The translations under genes and the position numbers were made by a program. The notes beneath the pieces were generated by a model. The model was given only the letters and a program-made list of their open reading frames with translations. It did not search any database and was not told where the DNA came from. From an uncultured Prevotella sp. (GTDB lineage Bacteria; Bacteroidota; Bacteroidia; Bacteroidales; Bacteroidaceae), in contig CAJODL010000010.1 in NCBI GenBank assembly GCA_905233165.1, forward strand, positions 1 to 64,000: DNA of 64,000 nucleotides, given 5' to 3'. Shown here one piece after another: positions 1-8,563 of this stretch. Within the stretch, counting starts at the first letter, position 1, and the number at the start of each line of letters is the position of its first letter.

Positions 1-234
1 ATGACTTTGTTTCTTAGCCAAAGCCTCACGGAAATTCTGTGCTCCCCAAGTTATAGCATACTGATGTGGGCCATGTGGTGCTATTTCTGCCAGACGATTT
101 GTTATCTCCTTTGGAGGGTCGAAGTCAGGAAACCCTTGTGAGAGATTGATGGCTCCGTACTGATTTGAGATACGAGTCATTCTACGGATGATGGAATCCG
201 TGAAGCCTGCCGTGCGTGTGGATAGTGGTTTCAT
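1..234 (-). CDS. Class I/II PLP aminotransferase, N-terminal part (runs off the window)
   Basis: The first 78 residues are visible and the gene continues past base 1. The segment INLSQGFPDFDPPKEI followed by HQYAITWGAQNFREAL is the usual N-terminus of fold-type I aminotransferases of the methionine/kynurenine aminotransferase group (SQGxPDF..P then QY....G...LR). Such enzymes move amino groups between amino acids and 2-oxo acids in the cytoplasm using pyridoxal phosphate. The start is the ATG at 232-234, 17 bases from the preceding umuC remnant. Substrate cannot be told from this fragment; the PLP-binding lysine lies outside the window. Confidence 0.8.
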   Translation of the reverse strand, partial: MKPLSTRTAGFTDSIIRRMTRISNQYGAINLSQGFPDFDPPKEITNRLAEIAPHGPHQYAITWGAQNFREALAKKQSH

Positions 235-251
235 ATTTTACTTTCTTTCCC

Positions 252-506
252 TTATTTTAACCGAATAATATCACTCCAACGAGTCGTTGGATTTTTACTC
301 TTGAAATCATGCTTGATGGCATTAGCAAAGACATTAGCTTTTCCCTTGCCATCTTTTTGAGTGTATTGCTGACTGCCAAGCACAATGGTCTCGGTTCCAT
401 TGACCTTGTTGATGCGATCAATGACTGCATCCAGTCGCTTCATCTTCTCAAACTGTTCTGCATTTGTGTCAAACAAGTCTTGCTGAATTGGGCTGTTAGG
501 CCCAAT
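252..506 (-). pseudogene. C-terminal remnant of a UmuC-like Y-family DNA polymerase (DUF4113 region)
   Basis: The open frame reads PNSPIQQDLFD, then an EKMKRLDAVIDRINKVNG stretch and an ending TTRWSDIIRLK. This matches the C-terminal tail (DUF4113) of Bacteroidales UmuC error-prone polymerases. The polymerase domain is absent: an in-frame stop (507-509) falls inside a perfect inverted repeat just upstream. A translatable piece could start at TTG 474-476, but it lacks any catalytic part. I read it as a truncated gene left by a deletion or rearrangement. Confidence 0.75.
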
Positions 507-517
507 TCAGCAAGACT
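476..517. repeat. Perfect 18-bp inverted repeat with 6-base loop
   Basis: Arms at 476-493 and 500-517 are exactly complementary (left arm begins AGTCTTGCTGAATTG) with loop TGTTAG. There is no T-tract on either side to make it an obvious terminator. It sits exactly where the umuC coding sequence breaks off. Confidence 0.85.
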
Positions 518-566
518 ACTTCAGTTTCTTCTCAAAGTCACCTTGTATGATTTGAATGTTTGCCAT
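516..566 (-). other. Sixteen-codon ORF, possible gene fragment
   Basis: ATG at 564-566 opens MANIQIIQGDFEKKLK and stops at 516-518, at the edge of the inverted repeat. I do not recognise it. It may be the first codons of a gene cut off by the same event that truncated umuC. Confidence 0.2.
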
Positions 567-584
567 TATCTATCTGTCTGTTCG

Positions 585-599
585 ATAAATTGGAATTTA
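585..599. repeat. 15-bp flank motif, left copy 1
   Basis: ATAAATTGGAATTTA occurs here and again, identically, at 2628-2642. In each case it lies at the 3' end of a single minus-strand gene. It is complementary at 14 of 15 positions to the motif beyond that gene's 5' end. Confidence 0.7.
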
Positions 600-608
600 C
601 ATTTTTAT

Positions 609-983
609 TCAAGTCTGACTATCGTGTCCCCAATACCTATTATTCAAATAGCAGCACAGCATGATTGGAACTATAGAAAAACAACCATCAAAAAAACTTC
701 CAGACAGAAACATTAATCCTGTCATTCCGTCATTAATTGTAATGTTAATCCAGTACAGCAATATAGCGGAAACAAATATAGACACACCTTGCTTCCACCA
801 TACTTTTTTCCCTACCCATGTCCAAATAAGAGTACCCACGATAATGTAGGTCAATACAATATGAAGAACAATGAACGGTGATTCCGTATAGAAATCAAGC
901 CCAATAGTATGAAATAGCGGATGCAACACTAACGCAAAGAATGAGCAAAGAAGCATCAAAAATATTTTCCTTACAATTTCCAT
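609..983 (-). CDS. Small integral membrane protein, unknown function
   Basis: 124 residues with about four hydrophobic stretches (roughly 5-27, 36-58, 67-83 and 88-112), so probably a polytopic inner-membrane protein. I recognise no family or catalytic motif. The start is ATG 981-983. It stands alone between two copies of a short inverted motif (585-599 and 989-1010) and is transcribed like its neighbours on the minus strand, which suggests acquisition as a unit. Base composition is AT-richer than the transporter gene upstream. Confidence 0.6.
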   Translation of the reverse strand: MEIVRKIFLMLLCSFFALVLHPLFHTIGLDFYTESPFIVLHIVLTYIIVGTLIWTWVGKKVWWKQGVSIFVSAILLYWINITINDGMTGLMFLSGSFFDGCFSIVPIMLCCYLNNRYWGHDSQT

Positions 984-988
984 TTCGC

Positions 989-1010
989 TAAATTCCGATT
1001 TATCTATTTA
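989..1010. repeat. 22-bp flank motif, right copy 1
   Basis: A 22-bp sequence starting TAAATTCCGATTTAT is identical at 3281-3302. Both copies lie just upstream (minus strand) of a start codon: the membrane protein here, the CAT-like gene there. Confidence 0.8.
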
Positions 1011-1019
1011 TTATTAAGC

Positions 1020-1952
1020 TTATGATTTCCATCGCCAAGTCTTTCTGACGATCGAGGTGATGGCATGACCGATAGTACGCAGATGGAAATTTTTGCCAAG
1101 CACAATCAGCAGGACGGCTGAAAGGATGAGTACGATTCCAACGGCAAGACGCAGGGTGAGCGATTCGCCAAACACCATTACGCCTATGGCTACCGCAGTC
1201 AATGGCTCCAAGGCTCCCATGATGGCTGTAGGCGTGGCTCCCACTTCGTGAACGGCAACGGTCATCAGCACCAGCGAGAGCACCGTCGGCACCAGCCCCA
1301 GCCAACAGGCAAAGAACCATGCCCGAGGCGATGGGGGCAACATCAGATGCAGGTCAGGCGAGGTGAACGAATAGGCAAGCAAGCACAGCATACATATCAG
1401 CAGCACATAGAACGTGAGCTTCAACGACGACATGCGGATGCTCGACTGGTTGACCACTACGATATAAATGGCGTAAGTCAGCGACGACACCATGACCAGA
1501 AGGATGCCTAAGGTGCTGAGCGAAACGCCTGCATCGCCCCTGTATAGCAGGCCGATGCCCACCAAGGCGAGGATGATGGCTATAACCGTTGAAGCCGTTA
1601 CTTTCTCCCGGAAGCATGTAGCCATAATGACAGCCACCATCACAGGATAGACAAACAGGATGGTGGAGGCGATACCGGCATCCATGAATCGGAAACTCTG
1701 ATAGTACGTAATGCTTGATGCGGCAAAGAGCAGTCCGAGTGAGCCGAGCGTCTTTATTTCTCCGCTGCTGACTCGGAATGACTTACGCTCTATGAGCAGC
1801 ATGACGGCCAGCATCAGCACCGCCATGGAGAAACGGTAAAAGAGAACGGACGATGTATTCACGCCTTCCTCATAGAGCGGCAAAGCGCCGAACGGATTCG
1901 TTCCATAGCAGACAGCCGCCAGTATGCCGCAGATGACTCCTTTATGCTTCAT
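1020..1952 (-). CDS. EamA/DMT-superfamily transporter
   Basis: 310 residues with about ten predicted membrane helices in two homologous halves, the 5+5 pattern of EamA (drug/metabolite) exporters. Motifs such as FYRFSMAVLMLAVMLLIERK near the N-terminus and GATPTAIMGALEPLTAVAIG in the second half fit the family. It probably moves a small metabolite or amino acid across the inner membrane; the substrate cannot be inferred. ATG 1950-1952 is 13 bases downstream of the stop of the GNAT gene, so the two are likely co-transcribed, GNAT first. Confidence 0.85.
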   Translation of the reverse strand: MKHKGVICGILAAVCYGTNPFGALPLYEEGVNTSSVLFYRFSMAVLMLAVMLLIERKSFRVSSGEIKTLGSLGLLFAASSITYYQSFRFMDAGIASTILFVYPVMVAVIMATCFREKVTASTVIAIILALVGIGLLYRGDAGVSLSTLGILLVMVSSLTYAIYIVVVNQSSIRMSSLKLTFYVLLICMLCLLAYSFTSPDLHLMLPPSPRAWFFACWLGLVPTVLSLVLMTVAVHEVGATPTAIMGALEPLTAVAIGVMVFGESLTLRLAVGIVLILSAVLLIVLGKNFHLRTIGHAITSIVRKTWRWKS

Positions 1953-1965
1953 TCTCTAACAATCA

Positions 1966-2532
1966 TTACATCACCAAATGTTTCATCGGGTGGCCACCCC
2001 ACGAGTTGTCGTTCACATAACGGAAACCGACGGAGACGTAAAGAGACTCGCCAGCCGGATTTCCCTTGTCAACCAGCAATCCCACACAGGGCAGCCCCAT
2101 ACGGTCTGCTTTCTCCTTAGTGGCTTTCAGCAGTCGCCGGGCAATGCCTTGACGGCGATAGTCGGGCAGCACGGCCAGCGAGTCGAGATAGAGTTCGCCT
2201 GCCTGCGTCTCATCGTCCATTCCCGAATGATCCTTGCCGATGCACGTCTTTGCGGCTTCGACGAAAGCCTGTCGAAGTTTATGCAAGCGACTGCCATCAT
2301 AACTGACGGCAATCCCGACCAATCGGTCTCCATCCATGGCCACCAGCGTATTACGGAAACTATATTGCGAATCTTCACGCTCCACGAGCATGGTCATCAT
2401 CCCCCGGAAGTCCTCCAGCCCATACCCCTCTCCACAAAAATGCAGACAGCAGTCGTCGGTCATTGCCGTCATAATCAGGCGCGCAATGTCAGGAGATTGC
2501 TCCTTCCGTGCATCCTTTATCTCAATCATCAT
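1966..2532 (-). CDS. GNAT-family N-acetyltransferase
   Basis: 188 residues. The acetyl-CoA binding motif A is clear: LYLDSLAVLPDYRRQGIARRLL (residues about 113-134), with the R/Q-x-x-G-x-G/A loop as RRQGIA. The C-terminal ESLYVSVGFRYV matches motif B. The product should acetylate an amine with acetyl-CoA in the cytoplasm; the acceptor is unknown. Start MMIEIKDARKEQ; either of the first two ATGs is possible. It precedes the EamA transporter by 13 bases, so the pair may act together, for example in modification and export or resistance, which is inference only. Confidence 0.85.
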   Translation of the reverse strand: MMIEIKDARKEQSPDIARLIMTAMTDDCCLHFCGEGYGLEDFRGMMTMLVEREDSQYSFRNTLVAMDGDRLVGIAVSYDGSRLHKLRQAFVEAAKTCIGKDHSGMDDETQAGELYLDSLAVLPDYRRQGIARRLLKATKEKADRMGLPCVGLLVDKGNPAGESLYVSVGFRYVNDNSWGGHPMKHLVM

Positions 2533-2627
2533 TTCTTATATTAATTGTTCACGAATTGGATTTTATCCGATTTCTGGCTTCGCCATGGTATAGCTCAAGC
2601 AAGCTTGGCTCTGCACTCGGCTCGCAC

Positions 2628-2642
2628 ATAAATTGGAATTTA
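2628..2642. repeat. 15-bp flank motif, left copy 2
   Basis: Same ATAAATTGGAATTTA as at 585-599. It includes the TAA stop (2640-2642) of the CAT-like gene. Confidence 0.7.
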
Positions 2643-3278
2643 ACCATTATCTCTCTCTACAAACGCCTTGATTTCTTGTCTCAAGAGGCGGAATACATTT
2701 GCAACCAGATAGCCATCAGCAATCGCATGATTCAGGCGAACAGTCACTGGCATGACAAGCCTGCCGTTTTCTTTCCTGTATTTCCCCCAGTTGACGATAG
2801 GCGCAAAATACAGATGTCCATCGGGCAGTTCTATGTTCAGCGAATCGTATGAGAGCCATGATATGAACGATGCATCAAACCAGTTCGGGTGGTTCGCCAT
2901 ATCCAGTCCGTATTCCCTTGTTTTCTTTGCCTCTTCAACATCCCGCAAAAAGTATTCTGTATAGACAGGTGTGCATGTTTCCGTATCTTCATGAAAAACA
3001 TACTGTGTTGGATTTATCACGTCGTAGCAGATGAGTTCATCCGTCTGCCAAAGATACCCCATTCTGTAGTCTTCACGGGAATTCATCACCTTGGAGAGGA
3101 CATACAGGAAGTTGATATAAAACTTTGTCCCTGTTTTCTTGGAATATCCAACAAGTTCTGTTATGTCTATCCTCGCTGTTATGGAAGTAGAGCATTTACA
3201 ATCTTCTGAAAAGTGACGGAATACACCTTTCCTATAGTATTTATCTCTGTCAATTACCTTATAGTTTGTCTTCATCAT
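2640..3278 (-). CDS. Chloramphenicol acetyltransferase-like protein (CatA fold)
   Basis: 212 residues, the usual length of type A chloramphenicol acetyltransferases. The opening YKVIDRDKYYRKGVFRHF and the internal GYSKKTGTKFYINFLYVLSK fit the family. The active-site motif reads NHAIADGYL (about residues 186-194): it keeps the catalytic His and the Asp of HHxVxDG, with Asn in place of the first His. CAT enzymes are trimers that transfer acetyl from acetyl-CoA to the 3-hydroxyl of chloramphenicol. Sequence alone does not show that this divergent copy confers resistance; it may act on another alcohol. It is flanked by 2628-2642 and 3281-3302. Confidence 0.8.
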   Translation of the reverse strand: MMKTNYKVIDRDKYYRKGVFRHFSEDCKCSTSITARIDITELVGYSKKTGTKFYINFLYVLSKVMNSREDYRMGYLWQTDELICYDVINPTQYVFHEDTETCTPVYTEYFLRDVEEAKKTREYGLDMANHPNWFDASFISWLSYDSLNIELPDGHLYFAPIVNWGKYRKENGRLVMPVTVRLNHAIADGYLVANVFRLLRQEIKAFVERDNG

Positions 3279-3280
3279 TG

Positions 3281-3302
3281 TAAATTCCGATTTATCTATT
3301 TA
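3281..3302. repeat. 22-bp flank motif, right copy 2
   Basis: Identical over 22 bp to 989-1010. It forms the leader just upstream of the CAT-like start codon. Confidence 0.8.
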
Positions 3303-3315
3303 TATTTCTTACGCA

Positions 3316-4114
3316 TTATACTTTATACCTCAGCGCATCCGACGGCCATCCCGTCACATTCCTGCCAGTATCAAGCAAGCGAATCTCTTGAAGGTCATCA
3401 TCTGTCAGGGTGAAGTCGAAGAGGTTGATGTTCTCCATCATCCTTTCTTTATGTGTAGTCTTGGGGATAATGATAATGTCATTCTGAATCAGGAATTTCA
3501 GGGCTACCTGTGCAGATGTCTTGCCGTACTTCTCGCCAATCCGTAGCAAAGACTTGTTCCTGAAGATGCCGTGCTTTCCCTCTGCCAGCGGACTCCATGC
3601 TTCCAATGCCGTGCTTCCTTTGCTGATAGAGCACATGGGTCTCGCATTGGTTCACAACAGGCATCACCTTTGCATCATTTACAATCTTGGGGAACGTATT
3701 GGGATAGAAGTTTGATACGCCAATGGCTTTGAACAGACCTTGTTCATAGAGTTCTTCGAACGTGTGCCACATGACGGTTGGATTTCCTACTGGCCAGTGA
3801 ATCAGCATCAAGTCCACATAATCAAGCCCCAACTGCTTCATGGAATGGTCAACGGTACGCAAGGTTTCATCCTTCGTATAGCAGGAATCGCATATCTTTG
3901 TCGTGATAAACAGCTCTTCACGAGGAACACCACATACCCGAACGGCATCGCCCACACCCTTTTCATTGTAGTACATGGCTGCCGTATCGATGCTCCGATA
4001 GCCTACCGATATGGCATCTTCCACAACTCTCCGCGTTTCTCTCTCTGAGATATTATAGACACCCAGCCCCACCATCGGCATCTTCAGACCGTTATTCAAT
4101 ACCTTGTATTCCAT
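3316..4114 (-). pseudogene. Aldo/keto reductase, broken by an internal deletion and frameshift
   Basis: The N-terminal part (from ATG 4112-4114, MEYKVLNNGLKMPMVGLGVYN) carries the catalytic Asp and Tyr (DTAAMYYNE), the Lys region (ELFITTKI) and the His (LMLIHWPVG). It continues to ETHVLYQQ. The C-terminal part (ALEAWSPLAEG to the end at 3316) lies in another frame. Roughly ten residues expected between the two halves are missing, near 3620-3645. AKRs of this group are NADPH-dependent carbonyl reductases. As it stands the gene cannot make a full enzyme. A sequencing or assembly error is the alternative, but a simple one-base error would not explain the missing residues. Confidence 0.8.
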
Positions 4115-4127
4115 GACACTTTCCTTA

Positions 4128-4486
4128 TTAGTATGTTGATGCCTTAGATTCAATGAACTGCCAACGGCCATCGGTCTTTACCAGTTTTGACTTTATCTGT
4201 AGTTTCCATGTATGACGGCCACCACCATAAACAGCAGCATTGACCCTACTGCGGCCCATCATTTCCGCTGTCGAGCCATTCACAGTGATGCTAATCTCGT
4301 CATCCTCTACAGAATAGTAGTTAAGCGTACCATTCTCTATCTCATGCAGATACTGTTTCTTTGGCTGTTTGGTTCCTGTCATGTGAATCAGAGCAGAAGT
4401 ATCGTGTCGAGAGCCGCTATGTCCTTGGCAATCATAGCCTGGTACATCTGCTTGTAAAGCTGTTCTATTTGCTTCTTGTCATCCAT
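4128..4486 (-). pseudogene. NTF2/SnoaL-like (DUF4440-type) protein, frameshifted
   Basis: From ATG 4484-4486 the frame reads MDDKKQIEQLYKQMYQAMI to ALDTILLL and stops. The rest of the fold continues in another frame as LIHMTGTKQPKKQYLHEI to WQFIESKASTY. The break near 4390-4400 looks like a loss of roughly a dozen bases from a segment that should read like DTIL-DDSFV-LIHMTG. NTF2-like proteins are small cone-shaped binders or isomerases; the function here is unknown. It is 13 bases from the AKR pseudogene, so both members of a former operon are damaged. Confidence 0.75.
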
Positions 4487-4575
4487 ATTATTGTTTTTGT
4501 TTTGTAAATATTTACGCTCTATCAATGGTTTTAACTCTCGTTCAAAGATACTTTTATTATTTTCTTTTAGTGATT

Positions 4576-5892
4576 TCACTTTCCCACGCAAAAATGTTTG
4601 AAGATATTGGCAAGGACTTCTGGGGTGGTGATGGTGCCTTCGCCGCCAAGGATGTCTGCAAGGTGTTGGATGCAGAGGCGGAGGTCTTCTGATACGAGGT
4701 CGCCACTAAGGCCTTGCTTTAGAGCTGCTATGGCACGCTGGATATCTGCCAGTGCCATAGTGAGAGCTTCTTTATGACGTTGGTTGACAACAACAGCATC
4801 GTCATTGGATGGTGCAGAATATACCAACTTCTGTTTCAGTTCGTCAATACCGATACCATTAAGAGCCTGGAAATGATCAGACTTGTTGTGAATTTTAATA
4901 ACAACACAAGGGTGTTGGTCAAAAGTCAAAGGTCTAAGATCAAAGGAGGGAAGTTCTGGATAGTCGTGTTCATCATCACGCATGAGGATGATAATGCGAG
5001 CCTTTTTTGCGGCTTTCAGGGAGCGTTTGATACCAAGATTTTCTATTGTGTCATCGGTATGACGGATGCCTGCTGTATCAATGAAACGGAAAAGACGTCC
5101 TTCGATGGTTATGGTGTCTTCGATGAGGTCTCGAGTGGTGCCCTGAATATCACTCACAATAGCTCTGTCGTCACCAAGGAGTGCATTAAGTAGAGTAGAT
5201 TTCCCAACGTTAGGAGCACCAATAATTGCAACAGGAATACCATTCTTTATGGCATTACCAGCAGAGAAAGATTCTAATAGTTTTGTTATCTCCTGTTCTA
5301 TGGAATAAGCAACATCCTCCAGTTCAGAACGGTCAGCAAACTCCAATTCCTCATGATCGGAAAAATCCAACTCCAATTCTAAGAGAGAGGTGAGATGAAG
5401 CAGCTTGTCTCGCAATTCGTGCAGGCGTGATGTTATTCCTCCACGCATCTGGTTTATTGCAATGCGATGTTGTGAAGCATTGGATGATGCTATAAGGTCG
5501 GCAACAGCCTCTGCCTGTGTGAGGTCCATCTTACCATTGAGAAAGGCCCGCTGTGTAAACTCACCAGGCTGGGCCATCTGGCATCCTTTCTCTATCAATA
5601 ATGAGAGAATCGTCTCAAGGATATATCTGGAACCATGACAGGATATCTCGATGGAATTCTCTCCTGTGTAGGAATGAGGAGAGCGAAATACGCTGACGAG
5701 GACATCATCGATGATGTGGGACCCACTCTCAGAAGTTTCTACTATCTGTCCATAGTGCAGAGAATATCCTTTGGCATCAAGAATGTTTTTGGAGAAGACA
5801 CTATTGACGATATTTATGGCCTCAGTACCTGAAACACGGATGATACCTATTGCACCACCTGGTGCTGTTGCTATAGCTGCTATTGTGGACAT
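4576..5892 (-). CDS. mnmE: tRNA-5-carboxymethylaminomethyl uridine synthesis GTPase MnmE
   Basis: 438 residues, slightly short for the family. The N-terminal folate-binding domain starts TIAAIATAPGGAIGIIRVSG. The inserted G domain has G1 GAPNVGKS (225-232), DTAG (272-275) and NKSD (336-339). The protein ends in the conserved FC-x-GK motif (FCVGK), whose Cys is essential in the family. With MnmG it modifies the wobble uridine of certain tRNAs. The loop at about residues 315-327 is encoded by 7-bp non-coding-type repeats (4917-4946), falling between a G-domain strand and the NKSD strand, a place that tolerates change. The start is 22 bases downstream of the kinase stop. Confidence 0.97.
   Translation of the reverse strand: MSTIAAIATAPGGAIGIIRVSGTEAINIVNSVFSKNILDAKGYSLHYGQIVETSESGSHIIDDVLVSVFRSPHSYTGENSIEISCHGSRYILETILSLLIEKGCQMAQPGEFTQRAFLNGKMDLTQAEAVADLIASSNASQHRIAINQMRGGITSRLHELRDKLLHLTSLLELELDFSDHEELEFADRSELEDVAYSIEQEITKLLESFSAGNAIKNGIPVAIIGAPNVGKSTLLNALLGDDRAIVSDIQGTTRDLIEDTITIEGRLFRFIDTAGIRHTDDTIENLGIKRSLKAAKKARIIILMRDDEHDYPELPSFDLRPLTFDQHPCVVIKIHNKSDHFQALNGIGIDELKQKLVYSAPSNDDAVVVNQRHKEALTMALADIQRAIAALKQGLSGDLVSEDLRLCIQHLADILGGEGTITTPEVLANIFKHFCVGK
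4917..4946. repeat. Heptamer repeat inside mnmE
   Basis: Four 7-bp units in register (GGTCAAA, AGTCAAA, GGTCTAA, GATCAAA). They are of the same kind as the intergenic array at 11574-11622 and are translated in frame within MnmE. Confidence 0.85.
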
Positions 5893-5899
5893 GGAGGGA

Positions 5900-5934
5900 G
5901 TTGACAGTTGATAGTTAAAAGTTAGGAGTTATTG
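5900..5934. repeat. Heptamer repeat at the 3' end of the kinase gene
   Basis: Five units (GTTGACA, GTTGATA, GTTAAAA, GTTAGGA, GTTATTG). The kinase stop codon (5915-5917) and its last residues TITPNF are made of repeat sequence. Confidence 0.8.
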
Positions 5935-8563
5935 TTGCTTTTCCGTTTTGATATATGGCAGAGATGCCAGAATTGCGATTGTGGGTTATTTCTCCAATCT
6001 CTCGCATTATCTGTCTCATTACGAGATAATCTGTATGTGGAGTGTCGATGGTAAAGAGTTTTGATACCTGTTCTTCTGTGAGAGGGTCATCCTTATGACG
6101 CTTTATGAGAAGCCTGAGAAAATCACGTAATTCCTGTAAGGTATCAGAATTCATTGGCTTTTGCTTCAGCACCTTTGATGTGAGCATCAGACACAGTTCC
6201 CTATAATATTCTATGGCATTTGAGATATCCTCCTGTGGGGCATCATTGCTTATAAGTTGCAGTATGCGGGAAGGATAATACATCGTCTCATGCTTTACTG
6301 TTGATAATTGGTTATCTGTGATGCTGGAGGTAACATGCAGGCGTTCATTCTCCTGCTTCAATGCAGCTATTTCTTCCTCAAGATTATTCCTACGCTCATG
6401 TTCCTTTCGACGTTGTATGACGATAGGTTTTAAGTACAAATACCACACCAAAGGTATGAGTGAAAGAATAAGAATAAGAACTACTAGCATTGCCACATTG
6501 GCTTGCAATTCTGCATGCTGCATGCTGCGATAATAATCAGGCAGCGATTTGTCAGCTGTCAGTTCGCGATAGAGCAGAGTATATTGCCAATTACTGTTAT
6601 AGTAACGTGTCCATTGATGCATAGCAAGTGATGCCACAGCCTCCTCATTATACACAGAAAGCATGACAATGGAGTCAGCATCTTGACTGAGGGCCCGACA
6701 GGAGTCAGCATAGAGTAGGGCATCGGAATATCTGCCCTCTATATTACAATTGTATAGGCTGTCAGCATATCTGTCTATCTCCTTTGCTTGCATGCTGATG
6801 CTGAGGAGGGAGACAAGAGCAAAGATAATACTTTTTACGAGCGGAAGACGGAATGATATTGTAGTACCTTTTCCGAGAGCAGACTTCGCACTTATCATAC
6901 AGACAGAAAAGAGGGATGAAATCTTCTTGTAACGGTCTATGATTCCACGACAGTTCTGGAGTCCGAAGCCACCCTTGCCATCAATCTCTTTATATTCAAA
7001 GAGGTGAGCCAGTTGTTCTTCTGTCATTCCCTTACCATTGTCTGTGACACTTATCTCAGCATAGTTGCTACCTGTTGTAGCATTAACATCTATTTCTGTA
7101 GCACCACTTTTGCGGGCATTGTCAACAAGGGTGTTTACAAGGAATAGGGTAAGGGATTTATCTGCTTTTACTATAGCAGAATAGTCTGCCGTAATATTAG
7201 TTTTTTTTGTTGCTGTAGATGTCTTTTTTATTACGGAGAAGATATCGCTGAGGTTTACATTCTCTATGTGCGGACGGATGTCACCTCGTCGCATCTTAAT
7301 CCATTCTGTCAACATGTTATTCTGGTGAACAATCTCATAAGCCAGTTCTTGACAGTAATCCATCTTTCCTGTCTTAGCAGCCTGCCCCATGCGTTCGATA
7401 AGTGGCAACATACCATTTATCACCTGAACACAGGCACGTTGTTCTACCATAGCACGAATTCCTTTGGAATTCTCTAACTTCATAAGAGCCAGTTTTTCTT
7501 CCAACTCTTCGAAGTCAGCCTTCTTTATTTTGTTTGCCTTATGATTGTGGATGAGGGTTATGATAGAAATCAGTAACAGCAGGAATACTCCACAGGCTAT
7601 GTAAACCAGAATCCAAATACGACTGGTGGTCTGATTGAGTGCCAATGCTCGGGCCTCAAGTTGCCTGTCCTGTCGTGTGCTATCCTGCAAGTCGAGATAC
7701 ATGTTTCGATAATAGTCACTGTGGAATTTATCATCCATAGCAGAGTAGGAGAGAGACATCTGCTCTGCAATGGAAGTCTTCAGTTCCGGCATATTGTTAA
7801 TAGCAGGATTGGCAAGTGCCATATTCAGGCATTCAACAGACTTCTGGGGTTCACCAATGCGAAAATAACAAGTACTGAGATTGCGCCAGGCATCAGCAAT
7901 CAGATAAGCATTGTTGCCATTAAGAAGTATGCTTAGAGTACGTTCTGCAAGGTTTCCTGCCAATAACGAGTCTGGAACATTATATTCATTTATATATCGT
8001 ATTGAAGGAGCATCAAAGGCGCGGACAATAGCAAAGATGCTATCGTATGAAAAATACATACTCAAGGCTTGCATAGAGAGTGCCCTGTATTCATCAATCT
8101 TTCTTCGTGTTGACAAGATGTAACACTGTACCAGCGCATCATAGCCTTTTTGTATGAGAGATTTGTTCTTCTGGATGTTTATGGGAACGAAACTTACTTT
8201 TCCCTGATGATAAAGATAATTAAGGAAGAGAAGGGAATCGGTATATGCCACATGTGGAGCAACAGAATCGACTACTGCACGGGCTTCTTGAAATTGTCTC
8301 ATCTGCAACAGATAGTCAGCATAGATGAGCTGGGCCTGTATCCGCTCTGCAGGAGTGGCTTTGTCAATGTGTTTGTCGAAATTGTATTTGTGTAGGTAGA
8401 ACTCCTTGCTGTCAGCTCTCATGCGACAGGAGTCCATCTGTAACACCTCATAGGCCGTTGTTCCCTTCTGAGCCATAGCAGGTGTACATAACAAAAGGCT
8501 CCACATAGCCAGAATAAGCCATGTGGAGCCAATATACTGCGAGATATTATGCCTTAGCTGCAT
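5915..8563 (-). CDS. Fused TPR-type sensor histidine kinase (DUF5112/DUF5113-like)
   Basis: 882 residues from ATG 8561-8563; this start gives a signal-type N-terminus and overlaps the kdgA stop by 17 bases. Residues about 35-310 are helical, TPR-like and probably periplasmic. A membrane helix spans 317-338. A HATPase domain follows: N-box [12 protein letters not shown] (476-487), DNGKGM (508-513), [12 protein letters not shown] (529-540) and [10 protein letters not shown] (564-573). Then comes a second signal-like helix (577-592), a second extracytoplasmic segment, a helix at 690-712, a coiled coil and a KHETMYYP sequence (H758) that could be a phospho-acceptor site. No second ATPase domain follows. 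It resembles Prevotella proteins annotated DUF5112/DUF5113 (from memory). No response regulator is adjacent; kdgA-kdgK upstream hint at a link with uronate metabolism. Confidence 0.7.
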   Translation of the reverse strand: MQLRHNISQYIGSTWLILAMWSLLLCTPAMAQKGTTAYEVLQMDSCRMRADSKEFYLHKYNFDKHIDKATPAERIQAQLIYADYLLQMRQFQEARAVVDSVAPHVAYTDSLLFLNYLYHQGKVSFVPINIQKNKSLIQKGYDALVQCYILSTRRKIDEYRALSMQALSMYFSYDSIFAIVRAFDAPSIRYINEYNVPDSLLAGNLAERTLSILLNGNNAYLIADAWRNLSTCYFRIGEPQKSVECLNMALANPAINNMPELKTSIAEQMSLSYSAMDDKFHSDYYRNMYLDLQDSTRQDRQLEARALALNQTTSRIWILVYIACGVFLLLLISIITLIHNHKANKIKKADFEELEEKLALMKLENSKGIRAMVEQRACVQVINGMLPLIERMGQAAKTGKMDYCQELAYEIVHQNNMLTEWIKMRRGDIRPHIENVNLSDIFSVIKKTSTATKKTNITADYSAIVKADKSLTLFLVNTLVDNARKSGATEIDVNATTGSNYAEISVTDNGKGMTEEQLAHLFEYKEIDGKGGFGLQNCRGIIDRYKKISSLFSVCMISAKSALGKGTTISFRLPLVKSIIFALVSLLSISMQAKEIDRYADSLYNCNIEGRYSDALLYADSCRALSQDADSIVMLSVYNEEAVASLAMHQWTRYYNSNWQYTLLYRELTADKSLPDYYRSMQHAELQANVAMLVVLILILSLIPLVWYLYLKPIVIQRRKEHERRNNLEEEIAALKQENERLHVTSSITDNQLSTVKHETMYYPSRILQLISNDAPQEDISNAIEYYRELCLMLTSKVLKQKPMNSDTLQELRDFLRLLIKRHKDDPLTEEQVSKLFTIDTPHTDYLVMRQIMREIGEITHNRNSGISAIYQNGKATITPNF

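Noticed and set aside
585..3302. Integron gene cassettes with attC sites
   Set aside because: The flank motifs lack the GTTRRRY ends and the size of attC sites, and no integrase is present. Kept only as a cassette-like observation.
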